Origin: G021776435 sp046756245 | GTDB lineage: Bacteria; Pseudomonadota; Alphaproteobacteria; Caulobacterales; Parvularculaceae | NCBI GenBank assembly: GCA_046756245.1 | Contig: JBHHVZ010000084.1 | Location: 1-12,506, forward strand | Length of the DNA stretch: 12,506 nucleotides | Direction: 5' to 3' | Shown here: positions 5,534 through 12,289 of the stretch, piece after piece | Position numbering within the stretch: the first letter of the stretch is position 1 | How the letters are laid out: each line of letters starts with the position of its first letter | Made by a program: the position numbers and the translations under genes | Notes under the pieces: generated by a model | The model's input: only the letters and a program-made list of their open reading frames with translations | The model's database searches: none | What the model was told of the DNA's origin: nothing

Positions 5534-6843
5534 TGCCGATGCGCCTGGCGTTTGGACTGGTTGCAACTCTGTCGGTGATTGGCGCTGCGACGCCGGCGCT
5601 GTCCGACGCCGCCCCGCCCCGCGCCGACGCTGCGCGCATGGCCGCGCGCATCGAGGCGCTTTCGAGGTTCGGCGCCAACGCCGACGGCGGCGTCGACCGC
5701 GTCGCTTATTCCCGGGCCGATCTCGATGCGCGGGCCTGGGCGATGGATCTGATGCGCGCTTTGAAGCTTCAGGATGTGCGTATCGACGCGGGCGGAAACA
5801 TACGCGGGCGTCGTCCCGGAACCGCGCCCGGCGCCAAGCCCATCATGTTCGGCTCGCATATCGATTCCGTTCCCGGCGGCGGCAATTACGACGGCGATGT
5901 AGGCGTCATCGCCGCAATGGAAGCGATCGATCTGTTAAACGCCGCCGGCGTCGAAACGCGCAGTCCGCTCGAGGTCGTCATTTTCTCCAACGAGGAAGGC
6001 GGTCTCGTGGGCAGCCTCGCATTGACCGGCGCAATGCGGCCGGAGACGCTCGATGTAACAAGCAATGCCGGCATTACTATTCGCGAGGGGATAAAAAAGA
6101 TCGGCGGCGATCCGGATGCGATCGATCGCGACGTCGTTAAATCGGGCGCGCTCAAGGCGTTCCTCGAAGTTCATATCGAGCAGGGCGCCGTATTGGACGA
6201 GGAAGATATCGACATCGGCGTCGTTGAAGGAATCGTCGGCATCGAGTGGTGGGACGTGACGATCACCGGCGTTGCGAACCACGCCGGCACTACGCCCATG
6301 AACAGAAGGCATGACGCGCTCCTCGCCGCCGCCAGGCTCATTCAGATCGTCAATGCGACGGCGGTGGAGACGCCCGGCCGCCATGTGGCGACGGTGGGCC
6401 GCATCGAGGCGTTTCCCGGCGCGCCCAACGTCATACCGGGACGCGTCGAAATGAGTCTTGAAATTCGCGATCTCGAAACGGCGAAGATTGAGAGTCTGTT
6501 TAGCGCGATTGAACAATCCGCCGGAGCGTTGGCGCAAGAGACGGCCGTTTCGGTTGCATTCGAGCGAATTGACGTCGCTTCCCACCCGGCGCTTACTGAT
6601 GAACGCATTCGCGCCAAGATTGCGAAGGCGGCCCAAGGGCTCGGTCTGAGTTACAAGACTATGCCCTCGGGCGCCGGACATGACGCGCAGGATATGGCGC
6701 GCATCGCTCCGACGGGCATGATTTTCGTTCCTTCCGCCGCCGGCGTCAGTCATTCGCCGAAAGAGTTCACCGAAGCGCAGGACATGGCGAACGGCGCCGA
6801 CGTGCTTCTCAGAACGATTCTCGCCATTGATGCGGATGATTGA
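5533..6843 (+). CDS. Exported M20 amidase, HyuC/allantoate-amidohydrolase-like
   Basis: A 436-residue dizinc hydrolase of the N-carbamoyl-L-amino-acid hydrolase / allantoate amidohydrolase group. The N terminus (MPMRLAFGLVATLSVIGAATPALS) looks like a Sec signal peptide, so it probably acts in the periplasm, unlike the usual cytoplasmic HyuC and AllC. Metal and catalytic motifs are GSHIDSVPGGGNYDG (107-121; His109, Asp120), FSNEEGG (151-157; Glu154/155), EVHIEQG (212-218; His214) and GVSHSPKE (404-411; His407). SGAGHDAQDM (379-388) is also conserved. The lid or dimerisation domain is roughly 225-345, with 'GVANHAGTTPM' typical of the family. The ATG overlaps the previous stop by one base, implying translational coupling. 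It may act on the product of the preceding amidohydrolase; that is inference. The substrate is unknown. Confidence 0.9.
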   Translation: MPMRLAFGLVATLSVIGAATPALSDAAPPRADAARMAARIEALSRFGANADGGVDRVAYSRADLDARAWAMDLMRALKLQDVRIDAGGNIRGRRPGTAPGAKPIMFGSHIDSVPGGGNYDGDVGVIAAMEAIDLLNAAGVETRSPLEVVIFSNEEGGLVGSLALTGAMRPETLDVTSNAGITIREGIKKIGGDPDAIDRDVVKSGALKAFLEVHIEQGAVLDEEDIDIGVVEGIVGIEWWDVTITGVANHAGTTPMNRRHDALLAAARLIQIVNATAVETPGRHVATVGRIEAFPGAPNVIPGRVEMSLEIRDLETAKIESLFSAIEQSAGALAQETAVSVAFERIDVASHPALTDERIRAKIAKAAQGLGLSYKTMPSGAGHDAQDMARIAPTGMIFVPSAAGVSHSPKEFTEAQDMANGADVLLRTILAIDADD

Positions 6844-6889
6844 TTGTTAAACAAAAACGCCGAAGCCCGGCGCGAAAAGAGAGGAAAGC

Positions 6890-8278
6890 ATGACTATGAA
6901 AATTCTCGCCGCTATTTCTGCGTTTGTTCTTCTGGCCGCCGCCCCTGCTTCGGCGGAGCTTCGCAAAGACGTCGCCGACGATTACGGCTATGTGAAGGCG
7001 CTTTACGAATATCTTCACGCAAATCCGGAGCTTTCGTTCAAGGAGAAAGAGTCATCGAAACGGCTCGCAAGAGAGCTCGAAGCCCTCGGCTTCGACGTGA
7101 CCGCCGGCGTCGGTTCGTCCTGGACCAAAAAGAAAGCCAAAGCCGATGCAGGCGAAGTGTTGCCGGGGGTCGGCGGTTACGGCGTCGTCGGCGTTCTGGA
7201 AAACGGCGATGGCCCGACAGTGATGATCCGCACCGACATGGACGCCCTGCCGCTCGAGGAAAAAACCGGCGTTTCTTACGCCAGCACGGTCACGAGCGTC
7301 GATTATCTCGGCCAGGAAGCCCCCGTCATGCACGCCTGCGGGCACGACTCCCACATGGCGATCTGGGTCGGGACGGCGCGCCGTCTCGCGGCGATGAAGG
7401 ACCAGTGGTCGGGCACGCTGGTGATGATCGCCCAGCCGGCCGAGGAAGTCGGCCTCGGCGCCATGGCGATGCTTGAAGACAAGCTCTTCAAGCGTTTTCC
7501 GAAGCCTGATTATAATCTCGCCCTGCATGTGACGGGCCGCGATCCGGCCGGCGCCGTCACCTACACGTCGGGCTGGGCGCTCGCTAATGTGGACAGCGTC
7601 GACATCCATGTGAAAGGCGTCGGCGCCCACGGTTCGACGCCGCATCTCGGCAAGGATCCGATCGTTCTTTCCGCTGAAATCATCAATGCGCTCCAAACGC
7701 TGGTCGCGCGCGAACTCGATCCGCAGGAAGCCGGCGTCGTCACCGTCGGCGCCATCCACGCCGGGTTCAAGCACAACATCATTCCCGACGAGGCGCACCT
7801 CAAGATCACCGTGCGGTCCTATTCCGACGACGTGCGCCAGAAGCTCCTGTCCGGCATCGAGCGGATCGCGCGCGCGCAAGCGTTGTCGGCGGGGCTGCCG
7901 GAAGATCTTCTGCCGGTCGTCAAGATCGAACAGGATTACACGCCCTCGACCTATAACGATCCCGAATTGGCCGACCGCACCATCGCCGCGATCCGGAACG
8001 ATTTAGGCGACAAGCGCGTCTACGCCGTCCCGGCGGTGATGGGCGGCGAGGACTTCTCTCTTTACGGGCGCACGGACGACGACATTCCGAGCTTCATCTT
8101 CTGGGTGGGCGCGGCCGATCCGGAAGCGATTGCGGCAGCAAAAGAAGGCGAAGGTCCGATGCCGCCGTCTAATCATTCGCCTTTCTTCGCGCCGATCCCC
8201 GAGCCGACCCTGAAGACAGGGGTCGAGGCCATGACCGCGGCCGCGCTCGATCTGATGGCGGCGAAAACAGCAGAGTGA
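6890..8278 (+). CDS. Exported M20D amidohydrolase (hippurate hydrolase-like)
   Basis: A 462-residue metal-dependent amidohydrolase of the M20D / N-acyl-amino-acid hydrolase group (HipO, AbgB, IAA-amino acid hydrolase relatives). It has a signal peptide (MKILAAISAFVLLAAAPASA, cleavage before ELRKD). Family motifs are IRTDMDALPLEE (113-124), MHACGHDSHM (147-156; Cys150, His152), AQPAEE (181-186), His213, GVGAHGSTPH (243-252) in the dimerisation domain, MGGEDFSLY (384-392) and a terminal SNHSPFF (427-433; His429). The inserts at about 78-94 and 410-427 are larger than in HipO. ATG 6890 is chosen because GAGGAAAG (6881-6888) precedes it; ATG 6896 would also keep the signal peptide. It follows the previous gene by 46 bp. 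It likely removes acyl or aminoacyl groups from amide-linked compounds in the periplasm; the substrate is unknown. Confidence 0.9.
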   Translation: MTMKILAAISAFVLLAAAPASAELRKDVADDYGYVKALYEYLHANPELSFKEKESSKRLARELEALGFDVTAGVGSSWTKKKAKADAGEVLPGVGGYGVVGVLENGDGPTVMIRTDMDALPLEEKTGVSYASTVTSVDYLGQEAPVMHACGHDSHMAIWVGTARRLAAMKDQWSGTLVMIAQPAEEVGLGAMAMLEDKLFKRFPKPDYNLALHVTGRDPAGAVTYTSGWALANVDSVDIHVKGVGAHGSTPHLGKDPIVLSAEIINALQTLVARELDPQEAGVVTVGAIHAGFKHNIIPDEAHLKITVRSYSDDVRQKLLSGIERIARAQALSAGLPEDLLPVVKIEQDYTPSTYNDPELADRTIAAIRNDLGDKRVYAVPAVMGGEDFSLYGRTDDDIPSFIFWVGAADPEAIAAAKEGEGPMPPSNHSPFFAPIPEPTLKTGVEAMTAAALDLMAAKTAE

Positions 8279-8287
8279 GGAAACGCC

Positions 8288-9073
8288 ATGCGCATCACCA
8301 TCATTCTCGTCAGTCTCGCCGCGCTCGCGCTGGCGGGCGCTATACTCGTCGCCGGACCGGGCACGCGGTTCGGCCTGTGGGAGTACGGCACAGGTCTCAC
8401 GATCCTCGGCAAGGTCGCCAGGCCTATTCAGATCGTCGGACCGATCTCCCTGTCGCCTTTATTCACGGCCCTCGGCCTGTCGGCCCTGGGTTTCGTTGCA
8501 GCATTGTTCACGCGCCGGGGCGGGCTCGCCGTCCTGGCGCTGGCCGCAACGGCAGCGGCGGGCGTCGCCGGCTACGCGCCGATTAAGATGAAGCAGCTTG
8601 TTGAGGCCAACCCCTTCATTCACGACATTACGACCGACATCGAAAATCCCCCGGCAATCATCGCGGGCGCCGGATTCGAACGCAAAAATCCGCCGGACTA
8701 TGTTGGCGACCAAGAGGTTCGCGATACGGGCATGACCGTCGCGCAGTCCCAACGCGAAGCCTTCCCTGACATCGAGCCGCTCATCGTCGAGGCGGGGCTT
8801 GAGGATACGGCCGACGCCGCGCGCGAGGTCGTCATGGCCATGGGCATGGAAATTCTCGCCGACGCGGCAACCGAAACCGGCTGGCGCATCGAGGCGGTGG
8901 AGACGTCCTTCTGGTTCGGCTTCAAGGACGATTTCATCGTCCGCCTGACGCCCGAAGGGGACGGCGAGACGCGCGTCGATGTTCGGTCGAAATCGCGGGT
9001 CGGGGGGTCTGACCTCGGCGCCAATGCACGGCGCGTGCGCGCCTTCTTCAGCAAACTTCCCGGAGCGCTTTGA
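8288..9073 (+). CDS. DUF1499 membrane protein
   Basis: A 261-residue protein with three predicted membrane segments (about 3-22, 54-73 and 79-96) followed by a DUF1499 domain (about 105-258). The family signature is clear: 'NPFIHDITTDIENPP' (108-122) and the closing 'RVDVRSKSRVGGSDLGANARRVRAFF' region (229-254). The function of DUF1499 is not known; the domain is common in alphaproteobacteria and cyanobacteria. ATG 8288 lies 9 bases after the previous stop, and its ribosome-binding site GAGGAAA (8277-8283) overlaps that stop codon, so it belongs to the same operon as the hydrolases. A role in their work is suggested only by position. A hairpin follows the stop (9080-9098). Confidence 0.9.
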   Translation: MRITIILVSLAALALAGAILVAGPGTRFGLWEYGTGLTILGKVARPIQIVGPISLSPLFTALGLSALGFVAALFTRRGGLAVLALAATAAAGVAGYAPIKMKQLVEANPFIHDITTDIENPPAIIAGAGFERKNPPDYVGDQEVRDTGMTVAQSQREAFPDIEPLIVEAGLEDTADAAREVVMAMGMEILADAATETGWRIEAVETSFWFGFKDDFIVRLTPEGDGETRVDVRSKSRVGGSDLGANARRVRAFFSKLPGAL

Positions 9074-9079
9074 CACCAG

Positions 9080-9098
9080 GCGCAAAACTTTTTTGCGC
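9080..9098 (+). terminator. Hairpin at the end of the hydrolase operon
   Basis: GCGCAAAA (9080-9087) and TTTTGCGC (9091-9098) are exact reverse complements around a 3-base loop, 7 bp after the DUF1499 stop. The T-run lies inside the stem rather than after it, so it is an atypical intrinsic terminator. Confidence 0.5.
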
Positions 9099-9102
9099 GA
9101 GC

Positions 9103-9130
9103 ATTGAAAGAAGAACAGGCCCGCCTATCT
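9103..9130 (+). promoter_or_regulatory. RpoH-type heat-shock promoter of hsp20
   Basis: The alphaproteobacterial heat-shock promoter consensus is CTTG, 17-18 bp, CYTATNT. Here ATTG (9103-9106) is followed after exactly 17 bp by CCTATCT (9124-9130), a full match to the -10 part and three of four in the -35 part. Transcription would begin near 9137, giving a leader of roughly 90 bases. Confidence 0.65.
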
Positions 9131-9147
9131 CATAATTGTTGTGAGTG

Positions 9148-9227
9148 GCGCGGTTCGGGCGTGCTGCATTTTGGCGCGTCCGGCCGCGCCGGTTTCCTGC
9201 AATTTTGTATGAATGGAGGTGGAAATG
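9148..9227 (+). promoter_or_regulatory. Possible RNA thermometer in the hsp20 leader
   Basis: The leader contains three successive complementary segments. GCGCG (9148-9152) can pair with CGTGC (9160-9164) using one G-U pair. GGCGCG (9173-9178) pairs with CGCGCC (9185-9190). TTTCC (9193-9197) pairs with GGAAA (9221-9225), which lies directly after the Shine-Dalgarno GGAGGT (9215-9220) and reaches the start codon. A chain of hairpins ending on the ribosome site resembles ROSE-type thermometers of alphaproteobacterial small heat-shock genes. The last stem is only 5 bp with a long loop, so this is a candidate only. Confidence 0.4.
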
Positions 9228-9743
9228 TTCCGTTCATTGACGCCGTTCCATCGGAACCGGTCCGACGTTCCCGCTGAGCGGTCGTCAGGCGACTCGTTTC
9301 TCCGGCTGCAGCATGAAATGAACCGGCTGTTCGACGATGCGTTCGCCGGGTTTGGGCTGCCGTCGGCGTTCGGCGCCGGGCCTTTTTCGGGTGACGCGTC
9401 AGCGCGAATAGACGTTCGCGAAACCGACGATGCGATCGAAGTGGAAGCCGAACTTCCCGGCGTCGCCGACGACGACATCGACGTTCAGCTTGTCGACAAT
9501 GTGCTGACGATCCGTGGCGAAAAGCGGTCCGAGCATGAGGAGAAGAAAAAAGGCGGCTATTTCGTCAAGGAGCGCGCCTATGGCTCTTTCGCCCGTTCGG
9601 TCCCGCTTCCCTACGATGTCGATCCGGACACGATCGAGGCCGTGTTCACGAACGGCCTCCTGACGCTAACGCTGCCGAAGCCGCCTGAAGCGGCCCGCGA
9701 GACCAAAAAGATCGCCATCAAGCGCGGCCGATCGGCGGATTGA
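9225..9743 (+). CDS. Small heat-shock protein, Hsp20/alpha-crystallin family
   Basis: A 172-residue ATP-independent holdase chaperone that binds unfolding proteins in the cytoplasm as large oligomers. The alpha-crystallin domain spans about residues 58-152, with AELPGV (75-80) and NGLLTLTLPKP (143-153) as typical motifs. The N-terminal arm contains the amphipathic LQHEMNRLFDDAF (28-40) seen in Hsp20 proteins. The C-terminal IxI motif used for oligomer assembly is present as IAI (163-165). I choose ATG 9225 because GGAGGT (9215-9220) lies just before it; the in-frame ATG 9213 would place the ribosome site inside the coding region. It has its own RpoH-type promoter and a structured leader. Its last 26 bases overlap the end of purN on the opposite strand. 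Confidence 0.95.
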   Translation: MFRSLTPFHRNRSDVPAERSSGDSFLRLQHEMNRLFDDAFAGFGLPSAFGAGPFSGDASARIDVRETDDAIEVEAELPGVADDDIDVQLVDNVLTIRGEKRSEHEEKKKGGYFVKERAYGSFARSVPLPYDVDPDTIEAVFTNGLLTLTLPKPPEAARETKKIAIKRGRSAD

Positions 9744-10377
9744 ACATTGGCGCGCCGGCCCGAACCGGCGCGTCAGACATCACCAGACCGCCTGACAGGC
9801 GCGCGGTTCCCTCGACGACGGCTTTCAGGCAGGCGGGATAGAGCTTGTGCTCCGCCTTGAGGATACGCGCGGCCAGGGCGTCGGCGTCGTCGCCTGGCAG
9901 AACTTTAACGGCGGCCTGACCGATGACGGGCCCGGCGTCCATTTCCGCACTGACGAAATGCACCGTGCAGCCGGCGATTTTCACGCCGGCCTCGATCATG
10001 CGCTCCTGCACATGCAGCCCCTTGAACGCCGGCAGAAGCGACGGGTGGATGTTAAGAATCCGGCCGCGCCAGTCGCGCACGAAATCGTCCGTCAGGATGC
10101 GCATGAAACCGGCGAGGCAGACATAGTCGACCTTGGCCTCGCGCAGCGACGCATCGATCGCGGCGTCGAAGCGCGCGCGGTCTTCATATCGCCTGTGATT
10201 GACGACTTTGCGGGCGATCCCGGCCGCGTCGGCGTGTTTGAGGCCGGGCGCATTCGGCCGGTTGGAGACGACAAGCGCAATCTCGGCCGGATAATCCTCG
10301 ACCGCAGCCGCTTCGATCAGCGCCTGAAGATTGCTGCCGCGCCCCGAAATGAGAACGCCGACCCGGGTTTTCGCCAT
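9718..10377 (-). CDS. purN: Phosphoribosylglycinamide formyltransferase
   Basis: A 219-residue GAR transformylase that transfers a formyl group from 10-formyl-tetrahydrofolate to GAR in de novo purine synthesis. The N terminus has the phosphate-binding ISGRGSNLQALI (10-21). The catalytic residues are all present: Asn109 and His111 in NIHPSLLPAFKG (109-120) and Asp147 in SAEMDAGP (143-150). I start at ATG 10377, because the frame extends upstream only through low-complexity arginine-rich sequence inside purM. GGAGG (10388-10392) is 10 bases upstream. Only two bases separate it from the purM stop, so the two are co-translated. The protein ends about ten residues later than the conserved core needs, running through a GC-rich hairpin and into the 3' end of hsp20. 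Confidence 0.96.
   Translation of the reverse strand: MAKTRVGVLISGRGSNLQALIEAAAVEDYPAEIALVVSNRPNAPGLKHADAAGIARKVVNHRRYEDRARFDAAIDASLREAKVDYVCLAGFMRILTDDFVRDWRGRILNIHPSLLPAFKGLHVQERMIEAGVKIAGCTVHFVSAEMDAGPVIGQAAVKVLPGDDADALAARILKAEHKLYPACLKAVVEGTARLSGGLVMSDAPVRAGAPMFNPPIGRA
9748..9775 (+). terminator. GC-rich hairpin after hsp20, inside purN
   Basis: TGGCGCGCCGG (9748-9758) and CCGGCGCGTCA (9765-9775) pair over 11 bp with one mismatch around a 6-base loop. It starts five bases after the hsp20 stop, where a terminator is expected, yet it is also coding sequence for the last residues of PurN. No T-run follows, so termination strength is uncertain. Confidence 0.55.
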
Positions 10378-10379
10378 AA

Positions 10380-11387
10380 TTAGCGGGCCTCCGCGATATC
10401 GCCGATAACGCGCGCGTCCTCGCCGGCGGCGGCGAGCGCGGCGAGGCAAGCCTCGACCGAGTCGGGGGCGGCGACCAAAACGCCGCCAATCCCGCAATTA
10501 AAGGCGCGGCGCATGTCGTCCTGCGAAAGCCGACCTTTTTGCTGCAGCCATTCGAAAACGGGCGGGACTGTAAGCGCCGCCTCGTCATAGCGCGGCGCGA
10601 GGGCCGCGCCCAGCACGCGCGGGACGTTTTCAGGCAACCCGCCGCCGGTGATGTGGGCGAACGCCTTCACGTGCCCGTCGGCGAAAAGCGGCAATAGCGC
10701 CTTCACGTAAATCCGCGTCGGCGCGAGCAACGCTTCGCCCAGCGTCATGTCCGGCGCGAACGGGGCGGGGGCCGCGTAATCGTGACCGGCGTCGGCGACG
10801 ATTTTGCGGATCAGCGAATAACCGTTCGAATGCGGGCCCGACGATGCGATCCCGATCGTAACGTCGCCAACTGCTACGGCGTGTGGCAGAAGCCTTTCGC
10901 GCTCGACCGCGCCGACGCAAAAGCCCGCGAGGTCGTATTCGCCTTCGGCGTACATGCCCGGCATTTCCGCCGTCTCGCCGCCGACGAGCGCACAGCCGGC
11001 CCGCCGGCAGCCTTCGGCGATTCCTGCAACCACCGCTTCGGCTGTTTTTTCATCGAGCACGCCGGTCGCGAAATAGTCGAGAAAAAAAAGCGGCTCTGCG
11101 CCCTGCGCCAGCACGTCATTGGCGCACATGGCGACGAGATCGATCCCGATTGTGTCGTGGCGTCCGGTTTCGAACGCGAGTTTGAGCTTGGTGCCGACCC
11201 CGTCGGCGCCGGAAACCAGCAGCGGGTCGGAAAAACCGGCGGCTTTGAGATCGAAGACGCCGCCGAAGCCGCCGAGCGCGGCGTCGGCGCCGGGCCGGGC
11301 GGTGGCGCGCGCCAGCGGCGCGATCGCCTTAATGAGCCGCGCGCCCGCGTCGATATCGACCCCCGCCTTTTTGTATGCGTCGCTCAT
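10380..11387 (-). CDS. purM: Phosphoribosylformylglycinamidine cyclo-ligase
   Basis: A 335-residue AIR synthetase that closes FGAM to AIR with ATP, the fifth step of purine synthesis. Conserved PurM motifs are GGFGGVFDL, SGADGVGTKLKLA (substrate/ATP site), IGIDLVAMCANDVLAQGAEPLFFLDYFA, GGETAEMPGMY, IASSGPHSNGYSLIRK and AFAHITGGGLPENVPRVL. The length is normal. I choose ATG 11387, because AAGGA lies 7 bases upstream; a TTG five codons earlier is less likely. purN follows after two bases. Upstream lies a 185-bp divergent region shared with the XRE-cupin regulator. Confidence 0.97.
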   Translation of the reverse strand: MSDAYKKAGVDIDAGARLIKAIAPLARATARPGADAALGGFGGVFDLKAAGFSDPLLVSGADGVGTKLKLAFETGRHDTIGIDLVAMCANDVLAQGAEPLFFLDYFATGVLDEKTAEAVVAGIAEGCRRAGCALVGGETAEMPGMYAEGEYDLAGFCVGAVERERLLPHAVAVGDVTIGIASSGPHSNGYSLIRKIVADAGHDYAAPAPFAPDMTLGEALLAPTRIYVKALLPLFADGHVKAFAHITGGGLPENVPRVLGAALAPRYDEAALTVPPVFEWLQQKGRLSQDDMRRAFNCGIGGVLVAAPDSVEACLAALAAAGEDARVIGDIAEAR

Positions 11388-11515
11388 CGCCGCGTCCTTC
11401 AATCTCGCCTCATGAATACCGATTCAGCAGGCCGTCTCCAGCCCGGATTTTTCACCTTCCGCCAGGACGCGCTGCATCAAATGGAGCAAGGGCCTGCCCG
11501 CTTTCGCCGGATTGT

Positions 11516-11527
11516 GTAATATATTAC
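11516..11527. promoter_or_regulatory. Palindrome between purM and the XRE gene
   Basis: GTAATATATTAC is a perfect 12-bp AT-rich dyad in an otherwise GC-rich divergent region, 46 bp from the XRE start. TAATAT could also serve as a -10 in either direction. It is a candidate site for autoregulation by the neighbouring regulator; no experiment or second copy supports it here. Confidence 0.4.
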
Positions 11528-11572
11528 CAGCATTGTCGCGCACCGGCGACGGCGGAAAACTACAAGGGTGTC

Positions 11573-12202
11573 ATGACCGCGAGCAGAAAGTCACCGAAAG
11601 TCGACGCCGGAAAAACGGCGAAGCAGAAATCCAACCTCGCCCTGCGCCTCGCGGCCGTAAGAAAACGCGCGGGTTTGAGTTTGAACGAAGTAAGCGCGCT
11701 TACCGGCATTTCCCGCTCGACCTTATATAAGGTCGAAAATTCCGGCGTATCGCTGACCTATGACAAGCTGGTCGATCTCAGCCGCGGCCTCGGCGTCGAC
11801 GTGGAGGAGTTTTTCCGGACCGATTCCAGGCCGCCCAAAGACATTGTGGTGATGGGCCGCTGCGTCCGCGACCGTCTGGGCGCGAGCGAACCGTTCGACA
11901 CCCGCGCTTACGAAACACGCTATCTCTGCGGCCAGTTTCGTCAGAAACGCATGGTGCCCTGCCAGGTGCGCATTAAAGCGCATTCGATTGAGGAATTCGG
12001 CGAGCTCCCGTCGCATCCGGGCGAGGAATTCGACCTCGTGCTTGAAGGCGAAATCGAGTTTCACACCGCCTTTTATGAACCGATCAGGCTCGCCAAAGGC
12101 GAAGCGATTTACATCGACTCGGCCATGCCGCACGGCATGATTTCGGTGAGCGACGAAGACGCCCTCGTATTGACCATCGCCACCGGCCCGGACAAGGAAT
12201 AA
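11573..12202 (+). CDS. XRE-family regulator with cupin sensor domain
   Basis: A 209-residue cytoplasmic transcription factor. An XRE helix-turn-helix lies at about 24-80 (LRLAAVRKRAGLSLNEVSALTGISRSTLYKVEN, with the recognition helix around 47-56). It is joined to a cupin_2 barrel (about 130-205) containing SHPGEEFDLVLEGEIEF and LAKGEAIYIDSAMPHG. His148, Glu152 and His187 are candidate metal or ligand positions. This layout is shared with PuuR-like regulators that sense small metabolites. An unusual basic N-terminal tail (1-20) precedes the DNA-binding domain. ATG 11573 is preceded by AAGGG (11564-11568). The frame extends further upstream but without family resemblance. It diverges from purM and is followed by a possible lipoprotein gene; whether it controls either is unknown. 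Confidence 0.9.
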   Translation: MTASRKSPKVDAGKTAKQKSNLALRLAAVRKRAGLSLNEVSALTGISRSTLYKVENSGVSLTYDKLVDLSRGLGVDVEEFFRTDSRPPKDIVVMGRCVRDRLGASEPFDTRAYETRYLCGQFRQKRMVPCQVRIKAHSIEEFGELPSHPGEEFDLVLEGEIEFHTAFYEPIRLAKGEAIYIDSAMPHGMISVSDEDALVLTIATGPDKE

Positions 12203-12249
12203 GCCGGCCAAGCGGATTTGCAGTTGCCATCGGCTCAAGACGGCTTTAG

Positions 12250-12282
12250 AGTTCATATATGAACATATTAGTTCATATATGA
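12250..12282. promoter_or_regulatory. Tandem AT-rich operator-like repeats
   Basis: The 13-mer AGTTCATATATGA occurs at 12250-12262 and again at 12270-12282, a 20-bp period. The first copy extends to the perfect 14-bp palindrome GTTCATATATGAAC (12251-12264). The pair ends 7 bp before the proposed start codon of the lipoprotein gene, where a bound repressor would block transcription or initiation. The regulator that binds is not identifiable from the sequence. Confidence 0.6.
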
Positions 12283-12289
12283 GATTGTA

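Noticed and set aside
4259..5566. Long minus-strand open frame opposite the amidohydrolase
   Set aside because: It has no signal, motif or ribosome site, and the plus strand encodes a clear amidohydrolase.
5935..6753. Minus-strand open frame opposite the HyuC-like gene
   Set aside because: No recognisable domain; the plus strand has all M20 metal motifs.
10378..10497. N-terminal extension of purN
   Set aside because: The 40 extra residues are almost all Arg/Gly/Pro and overlap purM; PurN proteins begin at the MAKTRVGVLISGRGSN segment.
11375..11572. N-terminal extension of the XRE-cupin regulator
   Set aside because: The upstream part overlaps the purM start region and resembles no protein domain; ATG 11573 has a ribosome site and the usual spacing to the HTH.
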